Of a stretch of 32,516 nucleotides of DNA, positions 22,315 to 29,370 are shown piece by piece. The position numbers and the translations under genes were made by a program. Source of the DNA: Bacillota bacterium (lineage in GTDB: Bacteria; Bacillota; DTU014); NCBI GenBank assembly GCA_012719595.1, contig JAAYAB010000119.1:1-32516 (forward strand), in the 5' to 3' direction. A model generated the notes under the pieces. The model was not told where the DNA came from. It worked only from the letters and a program-made list of their open reading frames with translations, and searched no databases. The number at the start of each line of letters is the position of its first letter. The first letter of the stretch is position 1.

Positions 22315-23331
22315 TCAGTCTGACGTCACCAAGGTCATAAACAGATTGTCCATCACCAGGCCCGCATTCGCATTAGCTGCGAGCTGCATCCGAGCTTCAG
22401 ATATACCTTTGAGCCTGGTCAAGAGATCGGCAACGCTGCATTTCTTCGCGTCAGACCTGATCTGATCCAACATGTCAAGATTGGCTATGCTATCTTCACC
22501 GCGGGTTGTCCTATACACCAGAAGATCTCTGTACCAGCACTCCAGTATCCGAAGTGACCGGTCCAGAGACGCTCTCTTGGCCCCGTCTCCGACCCGCGCC
22601 GAGGCATCCAGGACCTCCCACACGGGTTTGCCCGCGAGGTCCCTTATGCCTTGAATAAGGGCAACTCGTTCGTCTTCCAGCGATTCGTCGGAGCACGCCT
22701 CCAGCGCAGCGCCGACGCTTCCTCCACAGAGAACAGACAAGAGCCGAGCCTTCTCCGGGGGCACACCTCGCCGGTCTATCAAAAGACTCTCTATCTCGCG
22801 CTGAGGCACCGGGTTGAACCGTACCAGTCTGCACCTCGAGATCACCGTGGGTAACATCGAATACAGGTTCTCTGCTGTCAGCAAGAAGACAGTGCCCGCG
22901 GGAGGGTCTTCCAGGACTCTCAGCAGGCTGTTCGCTGCCTCGTCCCTCATTCTGTCGGCGTGCCTGAGTATCCAGACCTTCCATCCGCCGAAATACGATC
23001 TGTAGGAAACTGCTTCGATGACATCTCTGATCTGGTCGATCTTGATGTATTGGCCGTCTGGCTCTGTGAGCCGAACATCAGGGTGGTTCTGTGTCGCGAT
23101 GGCATGGCAGGATGGGCAGGAACCGCATGCAGATACCGACTCGCCTCTGCCGGTGCAGTTCAAAGCTGCAGCGTACGACCACGCGAGACTGAGTTTGCCT
23201 GTCCCCACGGGACCCCACAGCAGAATCGCGTGGGGCACTCTCTTGCGTTTGATTGTATTGGCCAGCATCCGTTGGGCATAGTCTTGGCCGACGATGCCGC
23301 TGTGCAATGGCTCTTGCAAATCCACACTCAT
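22315..23331 (-). CDS. holB: DNA polymerase III delta' subunit
   Basis: This 338-residue AAA+ clamp-loader subunit has a P-loop-like 'LLWGPVGTGKLSL' (Walker A with Leu in place of the usual Thr after the Lys), a four-Cys zinc module ending in 'ACGSCPSCHAIA', 'VWILRHADRMRDEAANSLLRVLEDPP' as the Walker B/sensor region, and the SRC motif 'VISRCRLVRF'. The frame is open to 23409, overlapping darA, but ATG at 23331 begins 13 bases after the darA stop, and the family sequence starts directly after it ('GIVGQDYAQRML'). The SD AGAGGT is weak and close, so coupling to darA is likely. Its position between darA and ricT matches B. subtilis, but yaaR is missing. Confidence 0.93.
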   Translation of the reverse strand: MSVDLQEPLHSGIVGQDYAQRMLANTIKRKRVPHAILLWGPVGTGKLSLAWSYAAALNCTGRGESVSACGSCPSCHAIATQNHPDVRLTEPDGQYIKIDQIRDVIEAVSYRSYFGGWKVWILRHADRMRDEAANSLLRVLEDPPAGTVFLLTAENLYSMLPTVISRCRLVRFNPVPQREIESLLIDRRGVPPEKARLLSVLCGGSVGAALEACSDESLEDERVALIQGIRDLAGKPVWEVLDASARVGDGAKRASLDRSLRILECWYRDLLVYRTTRGEDSIANLDMLDQIRSDAKKCSVADLLTRLKGISEARMQLAANANAGLVMDNLFMTLVTSD

Positions 23332-23344
23332 ACCTCTGGCATGA

Positions 23345-23674
23345 TCACGCTTTCTCGAACCTCTCGACATTGACCACGAACACCGTGGCTCCTCCAATCG
23401 GTACCTCAACGGGGCTTGGAACGTAGTTGCTCATCGATCGACCGACGGCGGTCAGCGGTGCGACCATCTGCGTTCTGGACTTGCAAGTGTCCTTGACGAT
23501 GTCCACAACCCTGTCCGCATGAGAATCCTCGACTCCTATAAGGAGCGTCGTATTTCCCGACTTGAGGAACCCGCCGGTGCTGGCGAGTTTCGTAGCTCTG
23601 TATCCCTCATCCATAAGGGCGTCGACTAGACGGTCTACGTCTTGGTCCTGGACAACTGCAATGATCAGCTTCAT
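23345..23674 (-). CDS. darA: Cyclic-di-AMP receptor DarA (YaaQ, PII-like)
   Basis: This 109-residue PII-like trimeric protein binds c-di-AMP. Its sequence is strongly conserved: 'MKLIIAVVQDQDVDRLVDAL', 'YRATKLASTGGFLKSGNTTLLIGVED' (the ligand-binding T/B loop region) and 'VGGATVFVV'-like 'IGGATVFVVNVERF' at the C-terminus. ATG at 23674 is preceded by a G-rich SD (GGGGTGG). It is the first gene of the darA-holB-ricT-trmN6-rsmI run and has a promoter only 16 nt upstream of the expected leader. In Bacillus, tmk lies just upstream, but here it is absent. Confidence 0.95.
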   Translation of the reverse strand: MKLIIAVVQDQDVDRLVDALMDEGYRATKLASTGGFLKSGNTTLLIGVEDSHADRVVDIVKDTCKSRTQMVAPLTAVGRSMSNYVPSPVEVPIGGATVFVVNVERFEKA

Positions 23675-23697
23675 GAACCACCACCCCTGTACTGACT

Positions 23698-23726
23698 ATT
23701 ATAACAGAAGGGCTTCAAACCGCCAA
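23698..23726 (-). promoter_or_regulatory. SigA-type promoter of the darA operon
   Basis: On the minus strand, TTGGCG (23726-23721), a 17-bp spacer and TATAAT (23703-23698), with an extended -10 (TGTTATAAT). Predicted start is about 23691, giving a very short leader. Confidence 0.82.
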
Positions 23727-23851
23727 CGCACGGCCCCGGCCGGCCTTCGGGTCAGGCCTTCAGGCAGGGACGTTGACGTGGGCACCGACATGGGCGCGGC
23801 GTGAACCTTCACCCCTCATAGCAGCGCAGATGGCTCGTCGAACGGAGCGTG

Positions 23852-23880
23852 TTGACTTCCTTTCGACCCTGACTTAGAAT
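23852..23880 (+). promoter_or_regulatory. Promoter facing the small plus-strand ORF
   Basis: TTGACT (23852-23857), a 17-bp spacer and TAGAAT (23875-23880), directed toward the ORF at 23954 and away from the darA operon. Transcription is predicted from about 23887. Confidence 0.65.
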
Positions 23881-23953
23881 GAACTAAAGCACCAGAATGT
23901 ACATGGTCTTGCACGATATGTAGCAATATTCGCACAGCTGGAGATGAAGCAAC

Positions 23954-24229
23954 GTGAGGATCAACCTGGGCATCGTAGATGAGGTAGTCGATCTGGCGCG
24001 AATTGGGATGACAGCGGATGAAATACGCCGATACCTGGAATATCAGACGAGGATATGTCGAGGAAGCAGGCGTGCCGACTATGCCGCTGTCCACAACGAC
24101 ATAGCGAACAACGGCAGGATCGCCTCCCAGCTAGGAGTCGCAAGACAGAGGATCACGAAGAGAATACCGACGACATCGATCAACATCTCTGCAGATATGG
24201 TGAGACAACATCGTCTGACAGCTTCGTAG
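23954..24229 (+). CDS. Unrecognised 91-residue protein
   Basis: I do not recognise this ORF. It starts GTG at 23954 with GGAG ten bases upstream and is preceded by a good promoter. The N-terminal 35 residues ('LGIVDEVVDLARIGMTADEIRRYLEYQ') form amphipathic helices with a TADEIRRYL segment resembling a helix-turn-helix recognition module. A second stretch, 'NGRIASQLGVARQRITKRIP', also resembles a helix-turn-helix. It is alone on the plus strand between two minus-strand genes, at the place where tmk sits in Bacillus, but has no P-loop and is not a kinase remnant. Codon use is compatible with neighbours. A small DNA-binding regulator is a guess. It could also be a chance frame over an RNA gene. 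Confidence 0.5.
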   Translation: MRINLGIVDEVVDLARIGMTADEIRRYLEYQTRICRGSRRADYAAVHNDIANNGRIASQLGVARQRITKRIPTTSINISADMVRQHRLTAS

Positions 24230-24268
24230 TGTGACCCGTTCAGGCAGTGCGACCCGATGAGTTCGAGG

Positions 24269-25741
24269 TCATGAGTCGCCGTCGACGATTGCCAGCGAAT
24301 AGCTGCCCTTGTCCACGTTCATCCCGTGGAATACCAGCCCGGCGCGAAGGAGAGTTTTGACGAGATCCACTATGGGTCTCGTTATTCTTTGTCCAGGTAA
24401 GAGCACTGGGATCCCTGGAGGGTACGGGCACACTGATTCAGCCGAGATCTCGCCTACAGATTCATCAAGATTCACCAGGCGGCGCCCAGTGAACACCGCC
24501 TCTCGAATCGTCAACGCAAATCTGCGTTCCTCCACTGCTGCGCCAGCAACCAGAGGCCGAATCTTCTCGCACAATCCCTCGGCGATCGAAGCATCAACGG
24601 GACTCTCAGCAACCGCATGCCTGACAGCCGAGCAGAACCTCTGCAGGTCTGCTGCTGCGTCCGAATAGGTGATGACGGCGATCGAGTTCAGCAGATCGCT
24701 GAACTCCACCTGGAAGCCACGGATTCTGAGTCGCTCCTGCAACTCCAGACCGAGCACGCCGCGGTCCGCGGCAGAGATCGTCAGGCGTGTCGGATCAAGG
24801 GCGAACATAGGTCCGATGTCCCCAGCCGAGAGAACGTCGACTCCTGCCATGCTGCCGAGAGACTCTCGAACCTCGTTAGCGTTCTGCACTGCACACGCCA
24901 CGAGCTCCCTTCCCTCCATTGAAAAGCGATGTATGACTGAGTCAAGCGAGGCCATGAGTACATAGGAAGGACTGCTGGTCTGGAGCATCCTTAGGAACGA
25001 TGCGATCCTCTCGTGATCTACTCGGTCACCTTTGACGTGCAGCAGCGCAGCCTGAGTCATAGCACCGAGAGTCTTGTGCGTGCTCTGTACCACGATGTCG
25101 GCTCCCGCTTCTAGACCTGCTGCAGGCAGGCTGCTGGAAAATGACAAATGACTCCCGTGCGCCTCGTCCACTATGAGAACGGCGTCGCGATCGTGACAGA
25201 CTCGGGCAATCGCCTCTAGATCCTGGCACACTCCGTAGTATGAGGGATTGGTCACAAGAACAGCGCTGATCCCGGTCTCCGCAGACAGACTCCTCTCAAC
25301 GTCGGCTGGGCTCACACCCAGGGGGATGAGGTACCGGTGGCTTACTGGAGTGTCGACGAAGACCGGCTCTGCGCCGGACAGGGCCAGCCCAGCAATGACT
25401 GACCTATGTACCGCAGCCGGAATCGCTATCTTGGAGCCCGGCCGGCATGTCGCCATGATCGCCGCCTCTACCCCCACGGTTGAGCCGTTAACCAGAAGGA
25501 AGCTGCGATCAGCGCCAAACAGCCTCGCTGCTTCCTCCTCAGTCTTGGCTATGCATTCAGACGGCTTCTGCAGGTCATCCAGCCCGGGGATCTCTGTCAG
25601 GTCCATTTTGTAGAGGTACTGGGCAATGAGGTCGGCAGCGATCGTGTCGGACCCTCTGCCTTGCTTGTGTCCAGGCACGTGCATCGGGTATGTACCTGAT
25701 CGGATGTGACGAAGGAGCGAGTCAATGATCGGATGTCCCAT
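24269..25741 (-). CDS. Orn/Lys/Arg decarboxylase-family PLP enzyme (YaaO-like)
   Basis: This 490-residue fold-type I PLP enzyme belongs to the short Orn/Lys/Arg decarboxylase group (YaaO/SpeA-like) and is predicted to decarboxylate a basic amino acid toward polyamines. Motifs are 'YPMHVPGHKQG' at the N-terminus, 'LLVNGSTVG', 'VLIVDEAHGSHLSF' (about 188-201), the Schiff-base Lys223 in 'STHKTLGAMTQ', and 'CPYPPGIPVLLPGQ' near the C-terminus. Substrate specificity among Arg, Lys and Orn cannot be assigned. ATG at 25741 is 12 bases after the stop of an upstream ORF. The nearest SD-like AAAGGA is 15 bases away, inside that ORF's last codons, suggesting translational coupling. Confidence 0.9.
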   Translation of the reverse strand: MGHPIIDSLLRHIRSGTYPMHVPGHKQGRGSDTIAADLIAQYLYKMDLTEIPGLDDLQKPSECIAKTEEEAARLFGADRSFLLVNGSTVGVEAAIMATCRPGSKIAIPAAVHRSVIAGLALSGAEPVFVDTPVSHRYLIPLGVSPADVERSLSAETGISAVLVTNPSYYGVCQDLEAIARVCHDRDAVLIVDEAHGSHLSFSSSLPAAGLEAGADIVVQSTHKTLGAMTQAALLHVKGDRVDHERIASFLRMLQTSSPSYVLMASLDSVIHRFSMEGRELVACAVQNANEVRESLGSMAGVDVLSAGDIGPMFALDPTRLTISAADRGVLGLELQERLRIRGFQVEFSDLLNSIAVITYSDAAADLQRFCSAVRHAVAESPVDASIAEGLCEKIRPLVAGAAVEERRFALTIREAVFTGRRLVNLDESVGEISAESVCPYPPGIPVLLPGQRITRPIVDLVKTLLRAGLVFHGMNVDKGSYSLAIVDGDS

Positions 25742-25753
25742 TAGTGCATCACG

Positions 25754-26161
25754 CTATCCTTTGGCCTCTGCAGGCCTGAGAAACGCCCGGGCAAGGTTCG
25801 CGAGCGTCTCGGCATCCATCTGCTTTATCCGTTCAATCGCTGTCGCTATCTCGTCCCGAGGCGAGGAGTCCCTGTCGCTTCCAGCGCCGTCACGATCGTC
25901 AGCATCTCGACCGGCCTGATCCTGTTCCTTGTCCCGGCCATGCCCCGGCTGGCCTGACCCCTGTGACTCAGACGCCCGCGACCCGGCGCCCTGCGATCCA
26001 AACCCCAGCAATCCCACGATCGGCGAAGCGGCGCGCTGGGATCCAGCCCCCTGTGATCCCAACGTTCGCGACTCGCGCCGGATCGGCGTCCGGGAGTCTC
26101 TCTGTCTCCTAAGGTATTGGGTCTCACCCGTGGAGGTCGTCTTACTGATGATAAGACGCAC
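25754..26161 (-). CDS. Hypothetical protein with 10-residue repeats upstream of the decarboxylase
   Basis: I do not recognise this ORF. From GTG at 26161 it has 135 residues. It starts 'RLIISKTTSTGETQYLRR', continues through 10-residue repeats (LGSQGAGSQR, FGSQGAGSRA, SESQGSGQPG) encoded by a 30-bp DNA repeat, then a charged stretch, and ends with a clear amphipathic helix 'AIERIKQMDAETLANLARAFL'. The frame is open to 26320, and the real start is uncertain because no good SD is visible. Support for translation comes from the multiple-of-three repeat period, the helical C-terminus, and the 12-nt gap to the decarboxylase gene, which lacks a well-placed SD of its own. Confidence 0.45.
   Translation of the reverse strand: MRLIISKTTSTGETQYLRRQRDSRTPIRRESRTLGSQGAGSQRAASPIVGLLGFGSQGAGSRASESQGSGQPGHGRDKEQDQAGRDADDRDGAGSDRDSSPRDEIATAIERIKQMDAETLANLARAFLRPAEAKG
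25950..26099. repeat. 30-bp tandem repeat, 5 degenerate copies
   Basis: Units start at 25950, 25980, 26010, 26040 and 26070. Units 1, 2 and 4 share a (C)CCCTG(T/C)GA(T/C)(T/C)C core. Unit 3 is strongly diverged. The period equals ten codons of the minus-strand ORF. Confidence 0.75.
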
Positions 26162-26424
26162 GTTTTTCTTCGCTTTCGCTTCGATGTCAGGTTTCGCTGA
26201 ACACGGCTGACAATCCTCTTGCCATACCATCCGCCATACCAGAGGGATTTCCCTACCGGGTAGTATTGACCGTACCACTGTAGCCCTGACTGTTGATTGC
26301 CCGCCGACCCGTCGCCCCAATATCCGCAGCTATATCACATTTGATCGGACTCTCACACGACACCGAAGAAGATACCGCACGCAAAAAGAAGGAATCATAG
26401 ATCAATCCACAGAATAATACGAAG

Positions 26425-26454
26425 TAAAATTGGTACGCACCACTATGCGTACCA
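26425..26454 (+). promoter_or_regulatory. Operator and -10 box of the GntR/LacI-type regulator gene
   Basis: A perfect inverted repeat TGGTACGCA / TGCGTACCA with a 6-bp spacer occupies 26431-26454. It directly follows a possible -10 box TAAAAT (26425-26430), so the predicted transcript start falls inside the repeat. The GTACG core resembles the half-sites of AraR-type operators. Autorepression by the adjacent regulator is inferred. Confidence 0.65.
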
Positions 26455-26514
26455 TCGGTCAACCCGATTCTCTGAGGGTGACTCGTCTGTCAGCTGATAT
26501 TGGAGGATGCGCTA

Positions 26515-27633
26515 GTGAATATCGAGCCGATTGACCGCAACAAGAGCGTTCCACTGTACAGGCAGGTTGAGGAGCTCCTGCTTGCCAAGATCAAGTCTGA
26601 CGAGTACCGTCCGGGGGATGTGATTCCGCCCGAGCGAGAGCTGTGCAAGGAGCTCGATGTCAGCCGCTTCACCGTGCGGAAGGCCATTCAAGAACTCGTC
26701 TACAAGGGATATCTCTACAGAGTCCAGGGCAACGGCACGTTCGTCTACAGCAAAAACATCGCGAACCGGCCGCGCAGCGGCAGCCATCGGATAGGAGTCA
26801 TTCTTGACTACTGCGACAAAGAACTCGAGTCTCGGATGCTCAACGGCATCGAAGAGGCACTCCAGGAAGAGCAGTACTCCATGATCTACATGAGTTCGGG
26901 CAACGACTACCAGAGAGAAGCCCGGAACATCTGGCAGATGAAGGACGAGGGCGTCGACGGACTCATCATTCTCCCCGCGGAAGACCAGAAGGACAGCACG
27001 GTGATCTTCGACCTCAAAACCGAGGGGTTTCCTTTCGTCCTCATCGACCGCAGGCTGCAGGACTGCGAGACAGACTGTGTCATGTCTGACAACATCGACG
27101 GCGGCTACAGAGCAACAGAGCACCTCATCAAGCTGGGACACGAACGCATAGCGTTCGTCAAGAACCAGTTCACACAAACCAGCAGTATCGAGGACCGCAT
27201 AATCGGCTACAAGAGCGCTCTGCGTGAGTACAGCCTGGACTACGATCATCGGTGGGTTTACTCAATCGACCCGCGCATGAGCAGAGAGGAAACCTGTGCC
27301 GCCTTCTATGGCTTCTACAAAGAGCTCTCGCCTACCGCAGTGGTCGCAGTCAACGACTATGTGGCTTTGGACATCGTGCAGATTTGCAGAGAAAAGGGCA
27401 TCGTGATTCCCGACGATCTGTCTATCATCGGATTTGACAACCTCGATGTCGTGAGACATCTTCCAGTCCCATTGACTACCGTGGCGCAGTTCCCGAGGGA
27501 GATCGGCCGCTGCGCAGCACGGCTATTGATGGAAAAGATCAAGGCCGGACCGGGCAGTCGCGAGAGAAGTGTGATCAGACAGGTTGTCTATCCTGTTGAA
27601 CTCGTCGCTCGAGACTCGTGTTGCGTCCGGTAA
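26515..27633 (+). CDS. GntR/LacI-type chimeric sugar repressor (AraR-like)
   Basis: This 372-residue regulator has an N-terminal GntR winged helix (about residues 5-75: 'PLYRQVEELLLAKIKSDEYRPGDVIPPERELCKELDVSRFTVRKAIQEL') fused to a LacI/periplasmic-binding-protein ligand domain ('RIGVILDYCDKELESRMLNGIEEAL', 'VDGLIILPAE', 'LIKLGHERIAFV', 'IIGFDNLDVVRHLPVPLTTV'). This architecture is that of AraR. Such proteins release their operators on binding a sugar. GTG at 26515 has GGAGG eight bases upstream. TTG at 26500 lies within that SD and is rejected. It heads the second sugar-uptake operon, and a 9-bp-arm inverted repeat lies 60 nt before the start. The effector sugar cannot be identified. Confidence 0.92.
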   Translation: MNIEPIDRNKSVPLYRQVEELLLAKIKSDEYRPGDVIPPERELCKELDVSRFTVRKAIQELVYKGYLYRVQGNGTFVYSKNIANRPRSGSHRIGVILDYCDKELESRMLNGIEEALQEEQYSMIYMSSGNDYQREARNIWQMKDEGVDGLIILPAEDQKDSTVIFDLKTEGFPFVLIDRRLQDCETDCVMSDNIDGGYRATEHLIKLGHERIAFVKNQFTQTSSIEDRIIGYKSALREYSLDYDHRWVYSIDPRMSREETCAAFYGFYKELSPTAVVAVNDYVALDIVQICREKGIVIPDDLSIIGFDNLDVVRHLPVPLTTVAQFPREIGRCAARLLMEKIKAGPGSRERSVIRQVVYPVELVARDSCCVR

Positions 27634-27722
27634 GGAGGTGATCTGGCCGAACGCTGTCTGACAACATATCTGTTGGGACCCTTCGACGACTCTAGGACCG
27701 GAAATAAAGGAGGAGAAGAAAC
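27632..27722 (+). promoter_or_regulatory. Leader of the second binding-protein gene with an orphan 12-nt SD
   Basis: AAGGAGGTGATC at 27632-27643 is a perfect 12-nt complement of the 16S rRNA 3' end and overlaps the regulator stop codon, yet no recognised gene starts just after it. The binding-protein gene starts 91 nt further on with its own SD AAAGGAGGAG (27706-27715). Between them is a small inverted repeat CAACA / TGTTG (27662-27675). A frame starting CTG at 27643 stays open to a TGA overlapping the binding-protein GTG by four bases (27 codons). The layout and spacing equal those of the leader at 5517-5607. Confidence 0.45.
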
Positions 27723-29309
27723 GTGAAGAGACTTGCTCTGCTATGCCTAGCCTTGTTGACTGTGTTTGCATTGGCTGGGTCCGCGCTGGCAGCCTACGTT
27801 CCGGAACCCTTTGACGGCTATCCGTACGATGACCAGCCCGACGCTGTCATCGAGAAGGACGTCATCGTGGTCATGGGATCGAGCAACTTCGACCCAAGCT
27901 ACCCGAGTGGATCCTATCTCCAGGCTGTCGCGAAGCTGTTCATGGAGCAGAATCCGAACATTGAGGTCCAACTGAACTACGGTTCGTGGGGAGACCTGTG
28001 GAACAAGGTCGGCGTGATGCTCGGCAACAGACAAGGTCCAGACATACTGGTAGGTCCCAGAGAGTACCTCCTCGCTCCAGGCAGAGGTGGAGGACAGTGG
28101 GAAGACATCCTGACAGTGCCGGATGAGTATTACTTCGACGAGTTCGAGAAAGCGGTCATGGGCCCTGCCATTCTCGAGTCCTGCAGATTCCCTGGACGCG
28201 AAGGCTACATGATCTGGCCGTGGACGAACTACATCGACGGGACAGGTGTGATCAACGGCGATATGGTTCGCGAGGCAGGCTATGATCCGCTCGAGATCCA
28301 GAAGAACGGGTGGACTTGGGACGACTTCCTCAAGATCGCGCGCGTAGCCACCAAGGACACGAACAACGACGGCAAGATCGATCAATGGGGATCCTACTTC
28401 GGTCCTACCGTGGACAGCGACGGCACACGGTTGGCTCTCACAGCGAACTGGTGCAGTCCAATAGCGCTTAGGCTGAAGGCAGAGGGCCAGACTTTCATCG
28501 ACATCAAGACCGGTGACTTCTTCCTCGACAAGGATGCGTTCCTGAAGGGCTTCACCTGGATCCAGAAACTGGTATATGAGGAAAAGGTCATCCCCGCAGA
28601 GTCGATTGGGGCATCGACTGACGAGTGCCGTGACGCCTTCGTTCAGGGCAAGACAATGTTCTGTGCAGCAGGCTCTGACATACTCGACGAGGTCGCAGAG
28701 CGCAACCGCCTGATCGACAAGGGACTCGAGACCGGTAAGAAGGTCGACGCGTATCTGGTGCCCAGGCCGAAGCCTGACAAGAACTCTCCAAACCATCCGA
28801 TACGAGTGTATGTCTACGGCTACTACCACTTCAAGCAGGAGCCGTACAAGGGCGACGCCCACACCCGCAACGTGTTCAAGTTCGCGAAGTTCCTGGCGAA
28901 CCCGGTCTTCCAGCCGCTCTTGGCGCATAGCGCCTTCATCCCGTCGGACATGAGAGTCTGGATGGGCGAGGACGCCTGGTTCCCTGGAATCCTCGGGTCA
29001 GATGCGAACGCACAGTACATGGAGCAGATCGCCCAGACCTGGCATCCGAGACTCGACCTGTACATCACGATGGCGACCACGACTGACGTGCAGAATGCTC
29101 TGACGAAGTTCAGGCAGGAAGTGTTGACTCCCACCTCTGAGGAAGTATACCTGAACAAGATCACTCCTCAGCAGGCAGTCGATAAGCTGCAGGCCGCGTT
29201 GGACAAGATAGCCCAAGATATACCGAAGGACAAGAGGCTGACTTCGGAAGCTCCAGCTATGGTGAAAGACCTGGAGGACTTCGCAAAGAAGACAGGTCAG
29301 AAGATCTGA
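27723..29309 (+). CDS. CUT1 ABC transporter sugar-binding protein (second operon)
   Basis: This 528-residue extracellular solute-binding protein family 1 member is longer than the one at 5608. The signal peptide is 'MKRLALLCLALLTVFALAGSALA' in effect, with probable cleavage after ALA and no lipobox. 'DTNNDGKIDQWG' (about residue 218) is an EF-hand-like calcium loop common in oligosaccharide-binding members. 'GPDILVGPREYLLAPG' and 'FVQGKTMFCAAGSDIL' are lobe signatures. The C-terminal 100 residues add helices. GTG at 27723 has AAAGGAGGAG seven bases upstream. It is followed by a strong hairpin and the two permease genes. Size suggests an oligosaccharide ligand, which is inference. Confidence 0.92.
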   Translation: MKRLALLCLALLTVFALAGSALAAYVPEPFDGYPYDDQPDAVIEKDVIVVMGSSNFDPSYPSGSYLQAVAKLFMEQNPNIEVQLNYGSWGDLWNKVGVMLGNRQGPDILVGPREYLLAPGRGGGQWEDILTVPDEYYFDEFEKAVMGPAILESCRFPGREGYMIWPWTNYIDGTGVINGDMVREAGYDPLEIQKNGWTWDDFLKIARVATKDTNNDGKIDQWGSYFGPTVDSDGTRLALTANWCSPIALRLKAEGQTFIDIKTGDFFLDKDAFLKGFTWIQKLVYEEKVIPAESIGASTDECRDAFVQGKTMFCAAGSDILDEVAERNRLIDKGLETGKKVDAYLVPRPKPDKNSPNHPIRVYVYGYYHFKQEPYKGDAHTRNVFKFAKFLANPVFQPLLAHSAFIPSDMRVWMGEDAWFPGILGSDANAQYMEQIAQTWHPRLDLYITMATTTDVQNALTKFRQEVLTPTSEEVYLNKITPQQAVDKLQAALDKIAQDIPKDKRLTSEAPAMVKDLEDFAKKTGQKI

Positions 29310-29318
29310 GACCCATCG

Positions 29319-29344
29319 ACCCGGCAGGCCTCGGCCTGCCGGGT
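29319..29344 (+). terminator. Intercistronic hairpin after second binding-protein gene
   Basis: Arms ACCCGGCAGGCC / GGCCTGCCGGGT form an 11-bp stem with a CTCG tetraloop, without a U tract. It has the same position relative to binding-protein and permease genes as the hairpin at 6902-6929. Confidence 0.7.
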
Positions 29345-29370
29345 CCCTCCCGTAGAAAGGAGCAGGTTGT

